Translations under genes and position numbers: made by a program
The notes under the pieces: model-generated
What the model saw: the letters and a program-made list of their open reading frames with translations, nothing else
What the model was told of the DNA's origin: nothing
The model's database searches: none
Assembly (NCBI GenBank): GCA_016790515.1
Contig: JAEUOY010000064.1
Coordinates: forward strand, 101,166-165,165
Direction: 5' to 3'
DNA length: 64,000 nucleotides
Source of the DNA: Burkholderiaceae bacterium
GTDB taxonomy: Bacteria; Pseudomonadota; Gammaproteobacteria; Burkholderiales; Burkholderiaceae_C
In this document: positions 56,650 to 64,000 of the stretch, in pieces
Position numbering within the stretch: position 1 is the stretch's first letter
How the letters are laid out: each line of letters starts with the position of its first letter

Positions 56650-57063
56650 ATGGCATCACTTCGACGCTTCGCAGTCCTGAGCCATTTCGTCGAGATCCAT
56701 ATCTTCGATGAATGGCATCCCGATTCGGCATCTCGCCGGCCGCGACCGTTCCAGGATGAATTCCAGCAGCTGACGCCTGAGGTGATCTACGACCTGCTGG
56801 ACAGCGCGGACAAGATGCACAACGCAGCCGGGCTCTCGAACATCGTTTCCGCGCGATCGCTCCTCGAGCGAATGAGCCGCGAGCAATGGACATGTCGCGG
56901 ATCGGCGCATGAGGGCGGGCGGGAGGGTCGGCGCCAGGATCCCTATCTGCACTTCGACGTCAACTTCCACCGACCCCCGAAGGCCTGTCACGTGAGGTGT
57001 CGCGAACTGAAGACCGGTGGTCTATTGGTCTTCCAGGTCACGGACGGACCCTCCGTGCGCTGA
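56650..57063 (+). CDS. Small unknown protein, 137 aa, atypical codon use
   Basis: The ATG at 56650 has GAGGAA about 8 bases upstream and opens a 137-residue protein. It starts with a hydrophobic, histidine-containing stretch (LRRFAVLSHFVEIHIFDEWHP). Next comes a helix-rich middle (LTPEVIYDLLDSADKMHNAAGLSNIVSARSLL in pieces), then a basic Gly/Arg segment and a beta-rich end (FQVTDGPSV). Codons such as CAT, GAT, GCA, TTC and CGA are used far more than in neighbouring genes, which hints at recent acquisition. There is no signal peptide or known domain. Placed between the secretion phosphatase and kinase genes, it might be cargo or an immunity-type protein; that is speculation. Confidence 0.5.
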   Translation: MASLRRFAVLSHFVEIHIFDEWHPDSASRRPRPFQDEFQQLTPEVIYDLLDSADKMHNAAGLSNIVSARSLLERMSREQWTCRGSAHEGGREGRRQDPYLHFDVNFHRPPKACHVRCRELKTGGLLVFQVTDGPSVR

Positions 57064-57325
57064 CCGGCCCCGGCCCCGGGGCGCGCGGCGGCATCGATGC
57101 GCGGATGCCGGTGGCGAGGCCGCAGGGTACGGCGTATTCACGAGCATGCGCCCGACGCATGCTGGACGATAATCGATTGCCGGTTGTGCGGGCCGTCGAA
57201 GGTCGATCGCGCGCCGTGGTTCGGCGCTGTGCCTGACTCTTGCGTGATCCTCCTGGTGCATGCAATAGAACATGCATTGGTGCGAGCGGCTGCTCATCCC
57301 GAAACGCCAACCTGACGACAACCAG

Positions 57326-59134
57326 ATGCCGGTGGACGACGACGACCGTACCCTGCTGCCAGCGGACGACCGCCGTGTCGGCGAGCGGCAGCCTGCGGAA
57401 CCAATGGCCCCGATGCCTGCGCCTGCGCAAGCAGAGGCCGCGGACGGTGTCGAAGGCCAGTCGCTGCAAGCGGGCTACCGCCTGCATGAATTCGAAGTGC
57501 AGTCCCGGCTGGGGCAGGGCGGCTTCTGCATCGTCTACAAGGCCTTCGACCACCAGCTCAAGCGCGTGGTGGCGCTGAAGGAGTACATGCCCAGCGGCAT
57601 GGCGCGCCGCGCCGGCAACCTGGAGGTGCTGCCGCAGTCGCCGCGCTTCCAGGAGGTGTTCGATATCGGCCTGAACAGCTTCGTCAAGGAAGGCGTGACG
57701 CTGGCCAAGTTCGATCATCCCGCGCTGGTGCGGGTGTACCGCACCTTCCAGGCCAACGGCACGGCCTACATGGTCATGCAGCTGGTGCAGGGTGCCACGC
57801 TCGAACATGTCGCCCGCGCCCTGCCGGCGCCGCCCGACGAGGCCTGGCTGCTGAAGCTGCTCGACCCGCTGACCGCTGCGCTGCAGGTGGTGCACGACGA
57901 ACGCATCGTCCACCGCGACATCGCGCCCGACAACGTGATGATCCTGGAAGGCAGCAAGCAGCCTCTGCTGCTCGATTTCGGCGCCGCGCGGCAGGTCATC
58001 GGCGACGGCGACCAGGCGCCCACCGCGATGCTGAAGCCGAGCTATGCGCCGGTCGAGCAGTACCCCGATTCAGGCCACTCGCAAGGGGCCTGGACCGACA
58101 TCTACGCGCTGGCCGGCGTCGTGCACCGCCTGGTCACCGGCAAGGCCCCGCCGAACTCGCAAAGCCGAATCCTGAAGGATGCCTACGTGCCCTTGGCCGA
58201 GCGGCTGGCCGGCAAGTACAGCGATCGCTTCCTGAAGGCGGTGGACCATGCCCTGGCGCTCAGGCCGGAGCAGCGGACGCAGTCGATCGCAGCCTTTCGC
58301 CAGGAACTCGGCATCGACGACCGGGCGCGGCAGCTGCCAACGGCCGCCGAGGCCGCCGCGCCGGGCAAGCGCCCGGCCGTCGCCCTTTGGGCCGCAGCAG
58401 GCGTCGTCGTGCTGGGGCTCGGCGGCTTCGGCCTCTACCAATGGCTGAGCGAACCCTCGCTGCCCGCCCGGTCCGATGCTGCCCAGGCCGCAGCGGCGAC
58501 AGCGCCTGCGGCGGCACCGAGCGCCTTGCCGCCGGTCGTGATCCCCGCGCCGGCGGTGGTGGCGCCGCCGGTGGCCGCGGCCCCTTCGGCGATCGATCCT
58601 GCCCGGGAGTTCGACCGCTTGCTGCAGCAGCAGTCGCCTGCGGCACAGGTCTCGCTCACGCTGGCCAGGCCGGCCATCCGCATCGGCAAGGATCCGCTGC
58701 AGATGCAGCTGAGCTCGGCGCAGAACGGCTTCTTCTACGTGCTGATCCACGACACCGACGGCCAGGTGCGCCTGCTGTTCCCCAACTCGGTGGACAGCGA
58801 CAACCGCATCGCCGCGGGCAAGGCGGTCGCCCTGCCGCCGCGGGTGACCGACCCGAAGACCGGCCTGTCGAAGTCCGCCGACCTGGTGTTCGGCGAGCCG
58901 GCCGGGCCGGCCAGGCTGCTGGCCATCGTCTCGGCGCAGGCGCTGGACTACGCGATGGCAACCAAGTCGCAGGACGGCGATTACCGGCTGCTGCTGCAGG
59001 GTCAGGAGGCGGCCGCCGTCCAGGCGACGTCGCCCGATCGATCGCTGTACCTGGGGCGATTGCAGTGCGAGCCCGGCAAGGCCTGCCCCGACGCCTACGG
59101 CGCCGCCGCGGCCTCGTTCACCGTCACGCCCTGA
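57326..59134 (+). CDS. ppkA: T6SS Ser/Thr kinase PpkA with DUF4384-like periplasmic domain (ImpN)
   Basis: The ATG at 57326 gives 602 residues; an ATG at 57272 would add 18. A kinase domain (about 50-330) has the Gly-rich loop RLGQGGFCIVYKA, catalytic Lys85 (VALKEYMPSG), His196-Arg197-Asp198 with Asn203, and Asp217-Phe218-Gly219. The catalytic loop reads HRDIAPDN, with Ala where most kinases have Lys. One membrane helix (about 352-375) is followed by a Pro/Ala linker and a C-terminal domain (about 430-602) resembling DUF4384 (GFFYVLIHDTDGQVRLLFPN). It would sense a periplasmic cue and phosphorylate T6SS parts such as TssL, opposed by the PP2C fusion upstream. It converges with the caspase gene (19-base gap). 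Confidence 0.9.
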   Translation: MPVDDDDRTLLPADDRRVGERQPAEPMAPMPAPAQAEAADGVEGQSLQAGYRLHEFEVQSRLGQGGFCIVYKAFDHQLKRVVALKEYMPSGMARRAGNLEVLPQSPRFQEVFDIGLNSFVKEGVTLAKFDHPALVRVYRTFQANGTAYMVMQLVQGATLEHVARALPAPPDEAWLLKLLDPLTAALQVVHDERIVHRDIAPDNVMILEGSKQPLLLDFGAARQVIGDGDQAPTAMLKPSYAPVEQYPDSGHSQGAWTDIYALAGVVHRLVTGKAPPNSQSRILKDAYVPLAERLAGKYSDRFLKAVDHALALRPEQRTQSIAAFRQELGIDDRARQLPTAAEAAAPGKRPAVALWAAAGVVVLGLGGFGLYQWLSEPSLPARSDAAQAAAATAPAAAPSALPPVVIPAPAVVAPPVAAAPSAIDPAREFDRLLQQQSPAAQVSLTLARPAIRIGKDPLQMQLSSAQNGFFYVLIHDTDGQVRLLFPNSVDSDNRIAAGKAVALPPRVTDPKTGLSKSADLVFGEPAGPARLLAIVSAQALDYAMATKSQDGDYRLLLQGQEAAAVQATSPDRSLYLGRLQCEPGKACPDAYGAAAASFTVTP

Positions 59135-59153
59135 GCCCGGCGCGCCCACGCTC

Positions 59154-60590
59154 CTACCGCGTCTTGCGCAGTTCGGGCGGCGGATTGAAGCCGAGCTGCC
59201 TGGCACGGGCCTCCCAGCGGGCCGCCTGGGCCGCGGCACCCACCTCGAGGTAGTAGCGCGACAGCTCGAAGCTGGCGATGCCGTTGCCGAGCTCGGCGGC
59301 GAACTTCATCCAGTCTTCGTAGCGCAGCGCCGACGGGCCCGACCGGTCCGAAGACTTCAGCCGCGCGCCCAGTCGCGCGGCGGCATCCTTGTCGCCCCGC
59401 GCCGCGCGGCGCAGGTCTTCGTTGTAGGCCTCGCCCAGCTCGGGCCGGGCCTGGAAATCGCGGCGCTCCAGGCCGATGCGCTGCTGGGTCTGCCCGGCCG
59501 TTGCCGACGACGGGTACAGCACCTTGTAGGCATCCTCTGCGCCCAGGCGCGCCACCGTGGCCGCGCTGGTGAAGCGGCTTTTCGGGTACCGGGTCGCGAA
59601 CTCCCGGGCCAGTTTCAGCACGTCGCTGGGCCACAGCGTGTCGCGCAGCTTGTTGAACGCCTCTTCCTCGGCGAGAGCATCCTCTTTGGTCGGCGTCTCG
59701 GCGACCGCGGGCGTCGGCGGCGGGGCCTTGGCAGACACCCGGACGGGCTTGCCGCTGTTGTCGGCAATGAACGGGATCTGCACCAGCTCGCGGATGTCTT
59801 CGACGGGATGGCTGCGCATCGTCTGCTGGACGTCGGCGCTGACCAGTCGGAACAGTTCCCGAAACGACAGTTCCTCCGGATGGCTGGCCTGCCGCTCGAT
59901 CTGCCTGACCAGCGCATCGGTGAAGAAGGTGCGCCGCTTGTCGTCGATCGGCGCCAGCGCGGGCCGGCCCGCACCGGTGGAGAAGACGATCAATTCGCCT
60001 TCGGGCGCGCGCACCTGGTTCAGGCCGTCGTCGGCCGACAGCGGTTTGGGCGAGGTTCTGCATGCGTCGACCACGGTGATCGTCAGCCCCGAGGGCCGGC
60101 GCGGAATGCGCTCGACGACATGGCGCCACAACGCGACATAGAGATCGAGTGAATCCTTCAGCGAGCGCTCGCGGGGAAACACGCGCGACGGCAGCAGGAA
60201 GTTCTCGGCATCGACCTGCATGCCATGGCCGCAGAAATAGAACAACGCCACGCCATCGGCCGGCATGGCCTCCACCCGCAGCTTGAAAGCCTCGACCGCC
60301 TGCGTCGCGCCCGCGCGGTCCTGGTCCAGCTGCGGGGTCACGTCGAAGCCGATGCCTTGCAGCGCGGCCTGCAGGTCACGCACGTTGGTGTGCATCGGCG
60401 GCAGGTCCTGGCCGCCGGGATAGTCGCGGTTGCCGATCAGCAGGGCCAGGCGGCTGCCGTCGGCCCCTGTGCCGGCCGCCGTTTGCGCCGCCACGGCGCC
60501 GCGGAAGGGCAGTGCCGCCGCCGCCAACGCGGCCTGCGCCGCGAGAAAGCGGCGCCGCGGCGCGTCGGGCAGGGTCGGAGGGCTGCTCAT
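59154..60590 (-). CDS. Tat-exported caspase-fold (peptidase C14) protein
   Basis: The ATG at 60590 gives 478 residues with a twin-arginine signal (RRRFLAAQAALAAAALPF). A caspase-like p20 domain follows (about 46-260) with the catalytic dyad His122 (FYFCGHGMQVD) and Cys177 (VVDACRTSP). The p10-like part contains VFSTGAGRPAL and TFFTDALVRQIE. The C-terminal ~180 residues are helical with two TPR/Sel1-like pieces (FNKLRDTLWPSDVLKLAREFATRYP and the last 50 residues), which suggest protein binding. It would be a periplasmic Cys protease of Arg/Lys or Asp type. It converges with ppkA, sits 79 bases after the adhesin-like gene in the same direction and is probably co-transcribed with it. Confidence 0.88.
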   Translation of the reverse strand: MSSPPTLPDAPRRRFLAAQAALAAAALPFRGAVAAQTAAGTGADGSRLALLIGNRDYPGGQDLPPMHTNVRDLQAALQGIGFDVTPQLDQDRAGATQAVEAFKLRVEAMPADGVALFYFCGHGMQVDAENFLLPSRVFPRERSLKDSLDLYVALWRHVVERIPRRPSGLTITVVDACRTSPKPLSADDGLNQVRAPEGELIVFSTGAGRPALAPIDDKRRTFFTDALVRQIERQASHPEELSFRELFRLVSADVQQTMRSHPVEDIRELVQIPFIADNSGKPVRVSAKAPPPTPAVAETPTKEDALAEEEAFNKLRDTLWPSDVLKLAREFATRYPKSRFTSAATVARLGAEDAYKVLYPSSATAGQTQQRIGLERRDFQARPELGEAYNEDLRRAARGDKDAAARLGARLKSSDRSGPSALRYEDWMKFAAELGNGIASFELSRYYLEVGAAAQAARWEARARQLGFNPPPELRKTR

Positions 60591-60669
60591 TCGGTTCCGG
60601 CCGGCTGGCGTCTCGTTGGTACTCGGTGGTTCACCGCGCCGAGCGCAGGTCTGCAACCGGCCGCAGGCT

Positions 60670-63600
60670 TCATTTTGCCGGCCCGCAACTCATAGCTCCG
60701 GCGGCCGGCGCACAGGCCTCGGGTTCCCGGATGCCCTGATTGCCGGTCGTCGCCGCCGAGCCGGCACCCACTTCGACGATGACACCCTCGCGCAGATCGC
60801 GGGCCACGTTCTCGGTGCTCACCGCGCGTTCGAGCTGCTCGCGGCGCAGCTTTTCCTGCAGCCCGACGATGGCGCTCAAGGCGCCGCGCTGGGCCGGGTT
60901 CAGCGGTGTCTGGCCGTTGTAGAACACCGGCACGTTGACTTCGACGCCCGGCGCCGAGAAGGTGTACTTCGGCCGCGCCTCGACCGGGCCGCTGAACGAG
61001 ACGCGCGCGGCTCGGGCGCGGAACGCGGCCAGCGCCTCTTGACTGCCGCCGTTGTGCTCGGTCGGGCTGGTCTTGAAGTCGCCAGGCACCAGGACGGCCC
61101 AGCCGATGCTCTCGGGCAGGTTCGCGTCGTAGCCCAGTACGACCTTCAGGCCCGGCCCTTCGCCGAGCGCCGAACCCTCGCGGTCGCCGATCGCGCCGAA
61201 CGACTGGTCCTGGACGTACTTCTCCGGGCTCCTCATCCCGATCACCAGCCCGGGCAGCTGGTACTCGAACGGGGCGAGGCTCGTCGCCCGGTAGCGCGCG
61301 ACGATGTAGTGGTCGCCGGTCGTGATCGCTTCGGCCCCCAGGCGGACGAGGTCGGCTTCGAGCCCGACCTTCAGGTTGTCCTTGAAGCCCGAGACATTGA
61401 CCGTTGCCCCGGAATCGCCCAGGTGGATCGAGTTGCCGTTGATCTCGATCCTGGACAAGATGCGGTTGTCCGCAGCGGCCAGTTCGGTCACGCCGGCCGG
61501 TGTACGGGCCGAGCGGGCAGCAATCTGCCCGTTCAGGACGTTGTCGTAGCTCGAGAGGGTGATCGATCCAGGCTTGTCGCTGATGCTGCTCAGCCGCAGC
61601 GCCGTGCCTTGATCGACGGTGACGATGCCCGACACCTGCTTGATCGTCTCCTGGGCGATGTTGATCAGCGTGCCGCCCTTGACCGGATCGGGCATGCCTT
61701 CGGGCGTCCAGACCGAATCGGTCGTCCCGAGCTTGCGGCCGGTGATGAACAGGTCGATCTCCCTGGCCCGCAGGTCGGCGTCGGCATTGGCCGCCAGGGT
61801 CGACGTGATGTCGACCGTCTTGCCGGACCCTGCTGCGGTGAAGTTGCCTTCGAAGGTGACCGCGCCGGTCGCCGTCGCCTTCAGCTCGCCGACCGACTTG
61901 AAGTTCGCCATGACGAGCTTGCCGCCGACATCGAGGGCGGCCTTGCCCGTGGTGCCGACGTCGATCGTCTCGGTCAGCCTCAGATCGCCCGCCACCGTGC
62001 TCAGGCCGACGTTGCGATTGCGCGTGATGCCCGCCACCACGGTGCCGCCGGCCACCGGGGTGATGGAGCCCACGGCGAGCGCGTTCGCATCGGCGTAGCT
62101 GAGCGCCCCATCGGTGCTGCCGCCGCTGGCGGCGATCAGCCCGACGTCGTTGGTCTTGTTGGTCAGCGTCACGCTGCCCGGGCCGCGCAGCAGCAGGCCG
62201 CCGCTGGCACTGGTCAGCACGTTCTTGTCCGCGGCCTGGCTCAGCGCCGAGTCGGCCTGGCTGAGTTCGAGCTCGATGTTCCTGCCCGCACCGCTGCGGA
62301 CATCGATCGATTCGTTCAGCGCCAGGTTGCCGGCAACGGTGCGCAGGCCGACGTCGTTGCTGCGCGTGATGCCGGCCACCGCGGTGCCGCCGGCGGCCGG
62401 GGTGATCGAGCCCACGGCCAGCGTGTTGGCGTCGGTGTAGCGCAGCACGCCGTCGGTGCCACCGCCGCTGCTGGCGGCGAGCAGCCCGACATCGTTGGTC
62501 TCGTTGGTCAGCGCCACGCTGCCGGGGCCACGCAGCAGCAGGCCGCCGCTGGCGCTGGTCAGCAGGTTCTTGCCGGCGGTCTGGGTCAACACCGAGTCGG
62601 CCTGGGTGAGTTCGAACTCGATGTTCTTGCCTGCACCGCTGCGGACGTCGATCGACTCGTTGATCGTCAGGTTGCCCGCGACGGTGCGCAGGCCCAGGTC
62701 GTTGCTGCGCGTGATGCCGGCCACCGCGGTACCGCCCGCCACCGGCGCCACCGTGCTCACGGCCAACGCGTTCGCGTCGGTGTAGCGCAGCACGCCATCG
62801 CCGGCGCCGCCGCTGGCGGCGAGCAGGCCGACATCGTTGGTCTCGTTGGTCAGCGTCACGCCGCCCGGGCCGCGCAGCAGCAGGCCGCCGCTGGCGCTGG
62901 TCAGCACGTTCTTGCCGGCGGCCTGGGTCAGGGCCGAACCGGCCTGGCTGAGTTCGAGTTCGATGTTCTTGCCCGCCGCGCTGCTGACGTCGACCGATTC
63001 GTTCAGCGTCAGGTTGCCGGCGACGGTGCGCAGGCCGACATCGTTGTTGCGCGTGATGCCATTGACAGCCGGGCCGCCTGTGACCGGCGTGACCGACCCA
63101 ATTGACAGCGCGTCCTGGTCGACGTAGCGGAGCACACCGTCCGCGACTCCACCGGTGGAGGCGGCCAAGGTGTTCACCGAGTTGCCCTCGTTGGTCAAGG
63201 TGTAGGCGGCGGTGCCGCGCAGCGCGAGGTTCTGGGCGCCGAGGTCGCGGTTGGCGGCCTGGGTGACTCCACCCGAGAGGGTGTTGAGCTCGATGGTCGT
63301 GCCCGCGACGATGCCCGTGGTGGCCGAGAACACCGGCGTGCCGTCGACCCCGGCACCACCGCCGGAGACGTTGGCGCTGCTGTTGGCCAGCGTGCCGACG
63401 GCGTAGCCGTTTACCTCGCCGAACAGCACGTTGCCGCCGGCGGCGGCGGAGAACGTACTCACCGAGTTGCCGAGGCTGCCCAGCAGCACGTTGCCGCCGG
63501 CGCGAGCGCCGAGCGCGTCCGCGGTGAGGGTGCCGGCGCTTTGCACGATGTCGTTCGCCGCCTGCAGGCGCACGTTGGCGCCGGACAGCTGCGCGTCGAG

Positions 63601-64000
63601 TGTCAGGTCGCCGCTGAGCGTGCGCAGCGCGACGTCGCCGCTGCGCTGGATGCCCGAGATGGGGCTGCTGGGCGTACTGACTGTGGTCACGTTGCCCACC
63701 GTCAGGGCGTCGGCATCCACGTAGTGGATCGCGCCGCCGCCGGTGTCGGCGGCGAGCGTCGCGACGTTGTTGCCCGCGTTGGCAAGCGTGTAGGCCGATG
63801 CGCCGCGCAGCAGAAGGTTCTGCGCGCCGAGGTCGCGGTTGGCGGCCTGGGTGACTCCACCCGAGAGGGTGTTGAGCTCGATGGTCGTGCCCGCGACGAT
63901 GCCCGTGGTGGCCGAGAACACCGGCGTGCCGTCGACCCCGGCACCACCGCCGGAGACGTTGATGGGGATAGCCAGCAGGTTGCTGTTGGCCATCTCGTTG
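60670..64000 (-). CDS. Filamentous-haemagglutinin-like repeat protein (N-terminus outside window)
   Basis: The frame stays open to the window edge, so only the last ~1,110 residues are present. The region from 61.9 to 64 kb encodes tandem beta-strand repeats, rich in Asn, Thr, Gly, Leu and Val. Units like RTVAGNLTLNESVDV, GLLLRGPG and ALAVGSITPVAGGTAV recur every 114-115 residues. They resemble the beta-helix of two-partner-secretion adhesins and filamentous haemagglutinins. The C-terminal ~400 residues are non-repetitive, with GATVNVSGFKDNLKVGLEAD and a Cys pair near the end (ACAPAAGAMSCG). No partner TpsB gene is in the window. It would be exported to the cell surface. The caspase gene follows its stop by 79 bases. 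Confidence 0.82.
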   Translation of the reverse strand, partial: NEMANSNLLAIPINVSGGGAGVDGTPVFSATTGIVAGTTIELNTLSGGVTQAANRDLGAQNLLLRGASAYTLANAGNNVATLAADTGGGAIHYVDADALTVGNVTTVSTPSSPISGIQRSGDVALRTLSGDLTLDAQLSGANVRLQAANDIVQSAGTLTADALGARAGGNVLLGSLGNSVSTFSAAAGGNVLFGEVNGYAVGTLANSSANVSGGGAGVDGTPVFSATTGIVAGTTIELNTLSGGVTQAANRDLGAQNLALRGTAAYTLTNEGNSVNTLAASTGGVADGVLRYVDQDALSIGSVTPVTGGPAVNGITRNNDVGLRTVAGNLTLNESVDVSSAAGKNIELELSQAGSALTQAAGKNVLTSASGGLLLRGPGGVTLTNETNDVGLLAASGGAGDGVLRYTDANALAVSTVAPVAGGTAVAGITRSNDLGLRTVAGNLTINESIDVRSGAGKNIEFELTQADSVLTQTAGKNLLTSASGGLLLRGPGSVALTNETNDVGLLAASSGGGTDGVLRYTDANTLAVGSITPAAGGTAVAGITRSNDVGLRTVAGNLALNESIDVRSGAGRNIELELSQADSALSQAADKNVLTSASGGLLLRGPGSVTLTNKTNDVGLIAASGGSTDGALSYADANALAVGSITPVAGGTVVAGITRNRNVGLSTVAGDLRLTETIDVGTTGKAALDVGGKLVMANFKSVGELKATATGAVTFEGNFTAAGSGKTVDITSTLAANADADLRAREIDLFITGRKLGTTDSVWTPEGMPDPVKGGTLINIAQETIKQVSGIVTVDQGTALRLSSISDKPGSITLSSYDNVLNGQIAARSARTPAGVTELAAADNRILSRIEINGNSIHLGDSGATVNVSGFKDNLKVGLEADLVRLGAEAITTGDHYIVARYRATSLAPFEYQLPGLVIGMRSPEKYVQDQSFGAIGDREGSALGEGPGLKVVLGYDANLPESIGWAVLVPGDFKTSPTEHNGGSQEALAAFRARAARVSFSGPVEARPKYTFSAPGVEVNVPVFYNGQTPLNPAQRGALSAIVGLQEKLRREQLERAVSTENVARDLREGVIVEVGAGSAATTGNQGIREPEACAPAAGAMSCGPAK
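61981..63051. repeat. Four 342-345-bp tandem coding repeats
   Basis: The landmark CAG(G/A)T(T/C)GCC...GT...GC...CAGGCC recurs at 61981, 62323, 62668 and 63010, that is every 342, 345 and 342 bases (114, 115 and 114 codons). Units 2-4 are most alike. The repeats are in frame with the adhesin-like gene. Confidence 0.8.
63236..63373. repeat. Perfect 138-bp direct repeat, copy A
   Basis: This stretch is identical by eye to 63824-63961. The copies are 588 bases apart (196 codons), so both are read in the same frame of the adhesin-like gene. They encode the TTGIVAGTTIELNTLSGG-type segment. Confidence 0.85.
63824..63961. repeat. Perfect 138-bp direct repeat, copy B
   Basis: This is the second copy of the 63236-63373 repeat, without visible mismatch. 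Its identity at third codon positions points to recent duplication or gene conversion rather than selection on protein alone. Confidence 0.85.

Noticed and set aside
60430-63105. 891-codon plus-strand frame opposite the adhesin-like gene
   Set aside because: Its periodic translation mirrors the repeats on the other strand, and the minus-strand frame has the coherent beta-helix pattern and continues to the window edge.
61981-63961. CRISPR array suggested by regular repeats
   Set aside because: The repeats are 342-345 bp coding units and a 138-bp duplication in one frame, not short palindromic repeats with unique spacers.

Overview
The window is a very GC-rich, gene-dense stretch of bacterial chromosome. 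Codon choice, a PEP-CTERM protein, RND efflux genes, a Tat-exported BMP-type transporter protein and an imp-like type VI secretion locus all suggest a betaproteobacterium of the order Burkholderiales, possibly near the Rubrivivax/Leptothrix/Methylibium group. The genus is inference. I see no rRNA, tRNA, CRISPR array, insertion sequence or phage integrase.

Region 1 (1-16.5 kb) is mixed housekeeping and accessory content: the tail of an unknown protein, a LuxR-type regulator, an unknown 224-residue protein, a DMT exporter, a complete RND tripartite efflux operon on the minus strand, a VIT/CCC1-like membrane protein, a phospholipase D-type lipoprotein, a persulfide dioxygenase-rhodanese fusion, a PEP-CTERM protein and a large PAS-rich hybrid histidine kinase.

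Region 2 (16.8-24.9 kb) is one compact plus-strand operon: BMP-type binding protein, two permeases, a biuret-hydrolase-like cysteine hydrolase, the transporter ATPase, allophanate hydrolase and a GntR/FCD regulator. Catalytic residue spacing matches biuret hydrolase and AtzF. The operon therefore probably imports a ureide such as biuret or triuret and breaks it down to ammonia and CO2. A possible GntR operator lies upstream of its first gene.

Region 3 (24.9-28.6 kb) holds a SYLF-domain secreted protein, a crotonase, a thiolase-like protein without the usual nucleophile, and a GFA-family zinc protein.

Region 4 (28.8-59.1 kb) is a nearly complete type VI secretion system: tssB, tssC, a second tssC, tagJ, tssE, tssF, tssG, two tandem methyltransferases, tssA (minus strand), tssH, hcp, vgrG, a DUF6931-like gene, a PAAR gene, an FHA gene, tssK, tssL, tssM, a tagF-pppA fusion and ppkA. 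The order tssB-C-C2-tagJ-E-F-G, with the FHA gene, PP2C fusion and kinase at the far end, matches the imp loci of Rhizobium/Agrobacterium. No tssJ is visible. TssL carries an N-terminal threonine motif that could be the PpkA/FHA switch. The most unusual part is the pair of ~500-residue methyltransferase paralogues between tssG and tssA. No effector with a recognisable toxin domain is present.

Region 5 (59.1-64 kb) has a Tat-exported caspase-fold protein and the C-terminal ~1,110 residues of a repeat-rich filamentous-haemagglutinin-like protein whose start lies outside the window.
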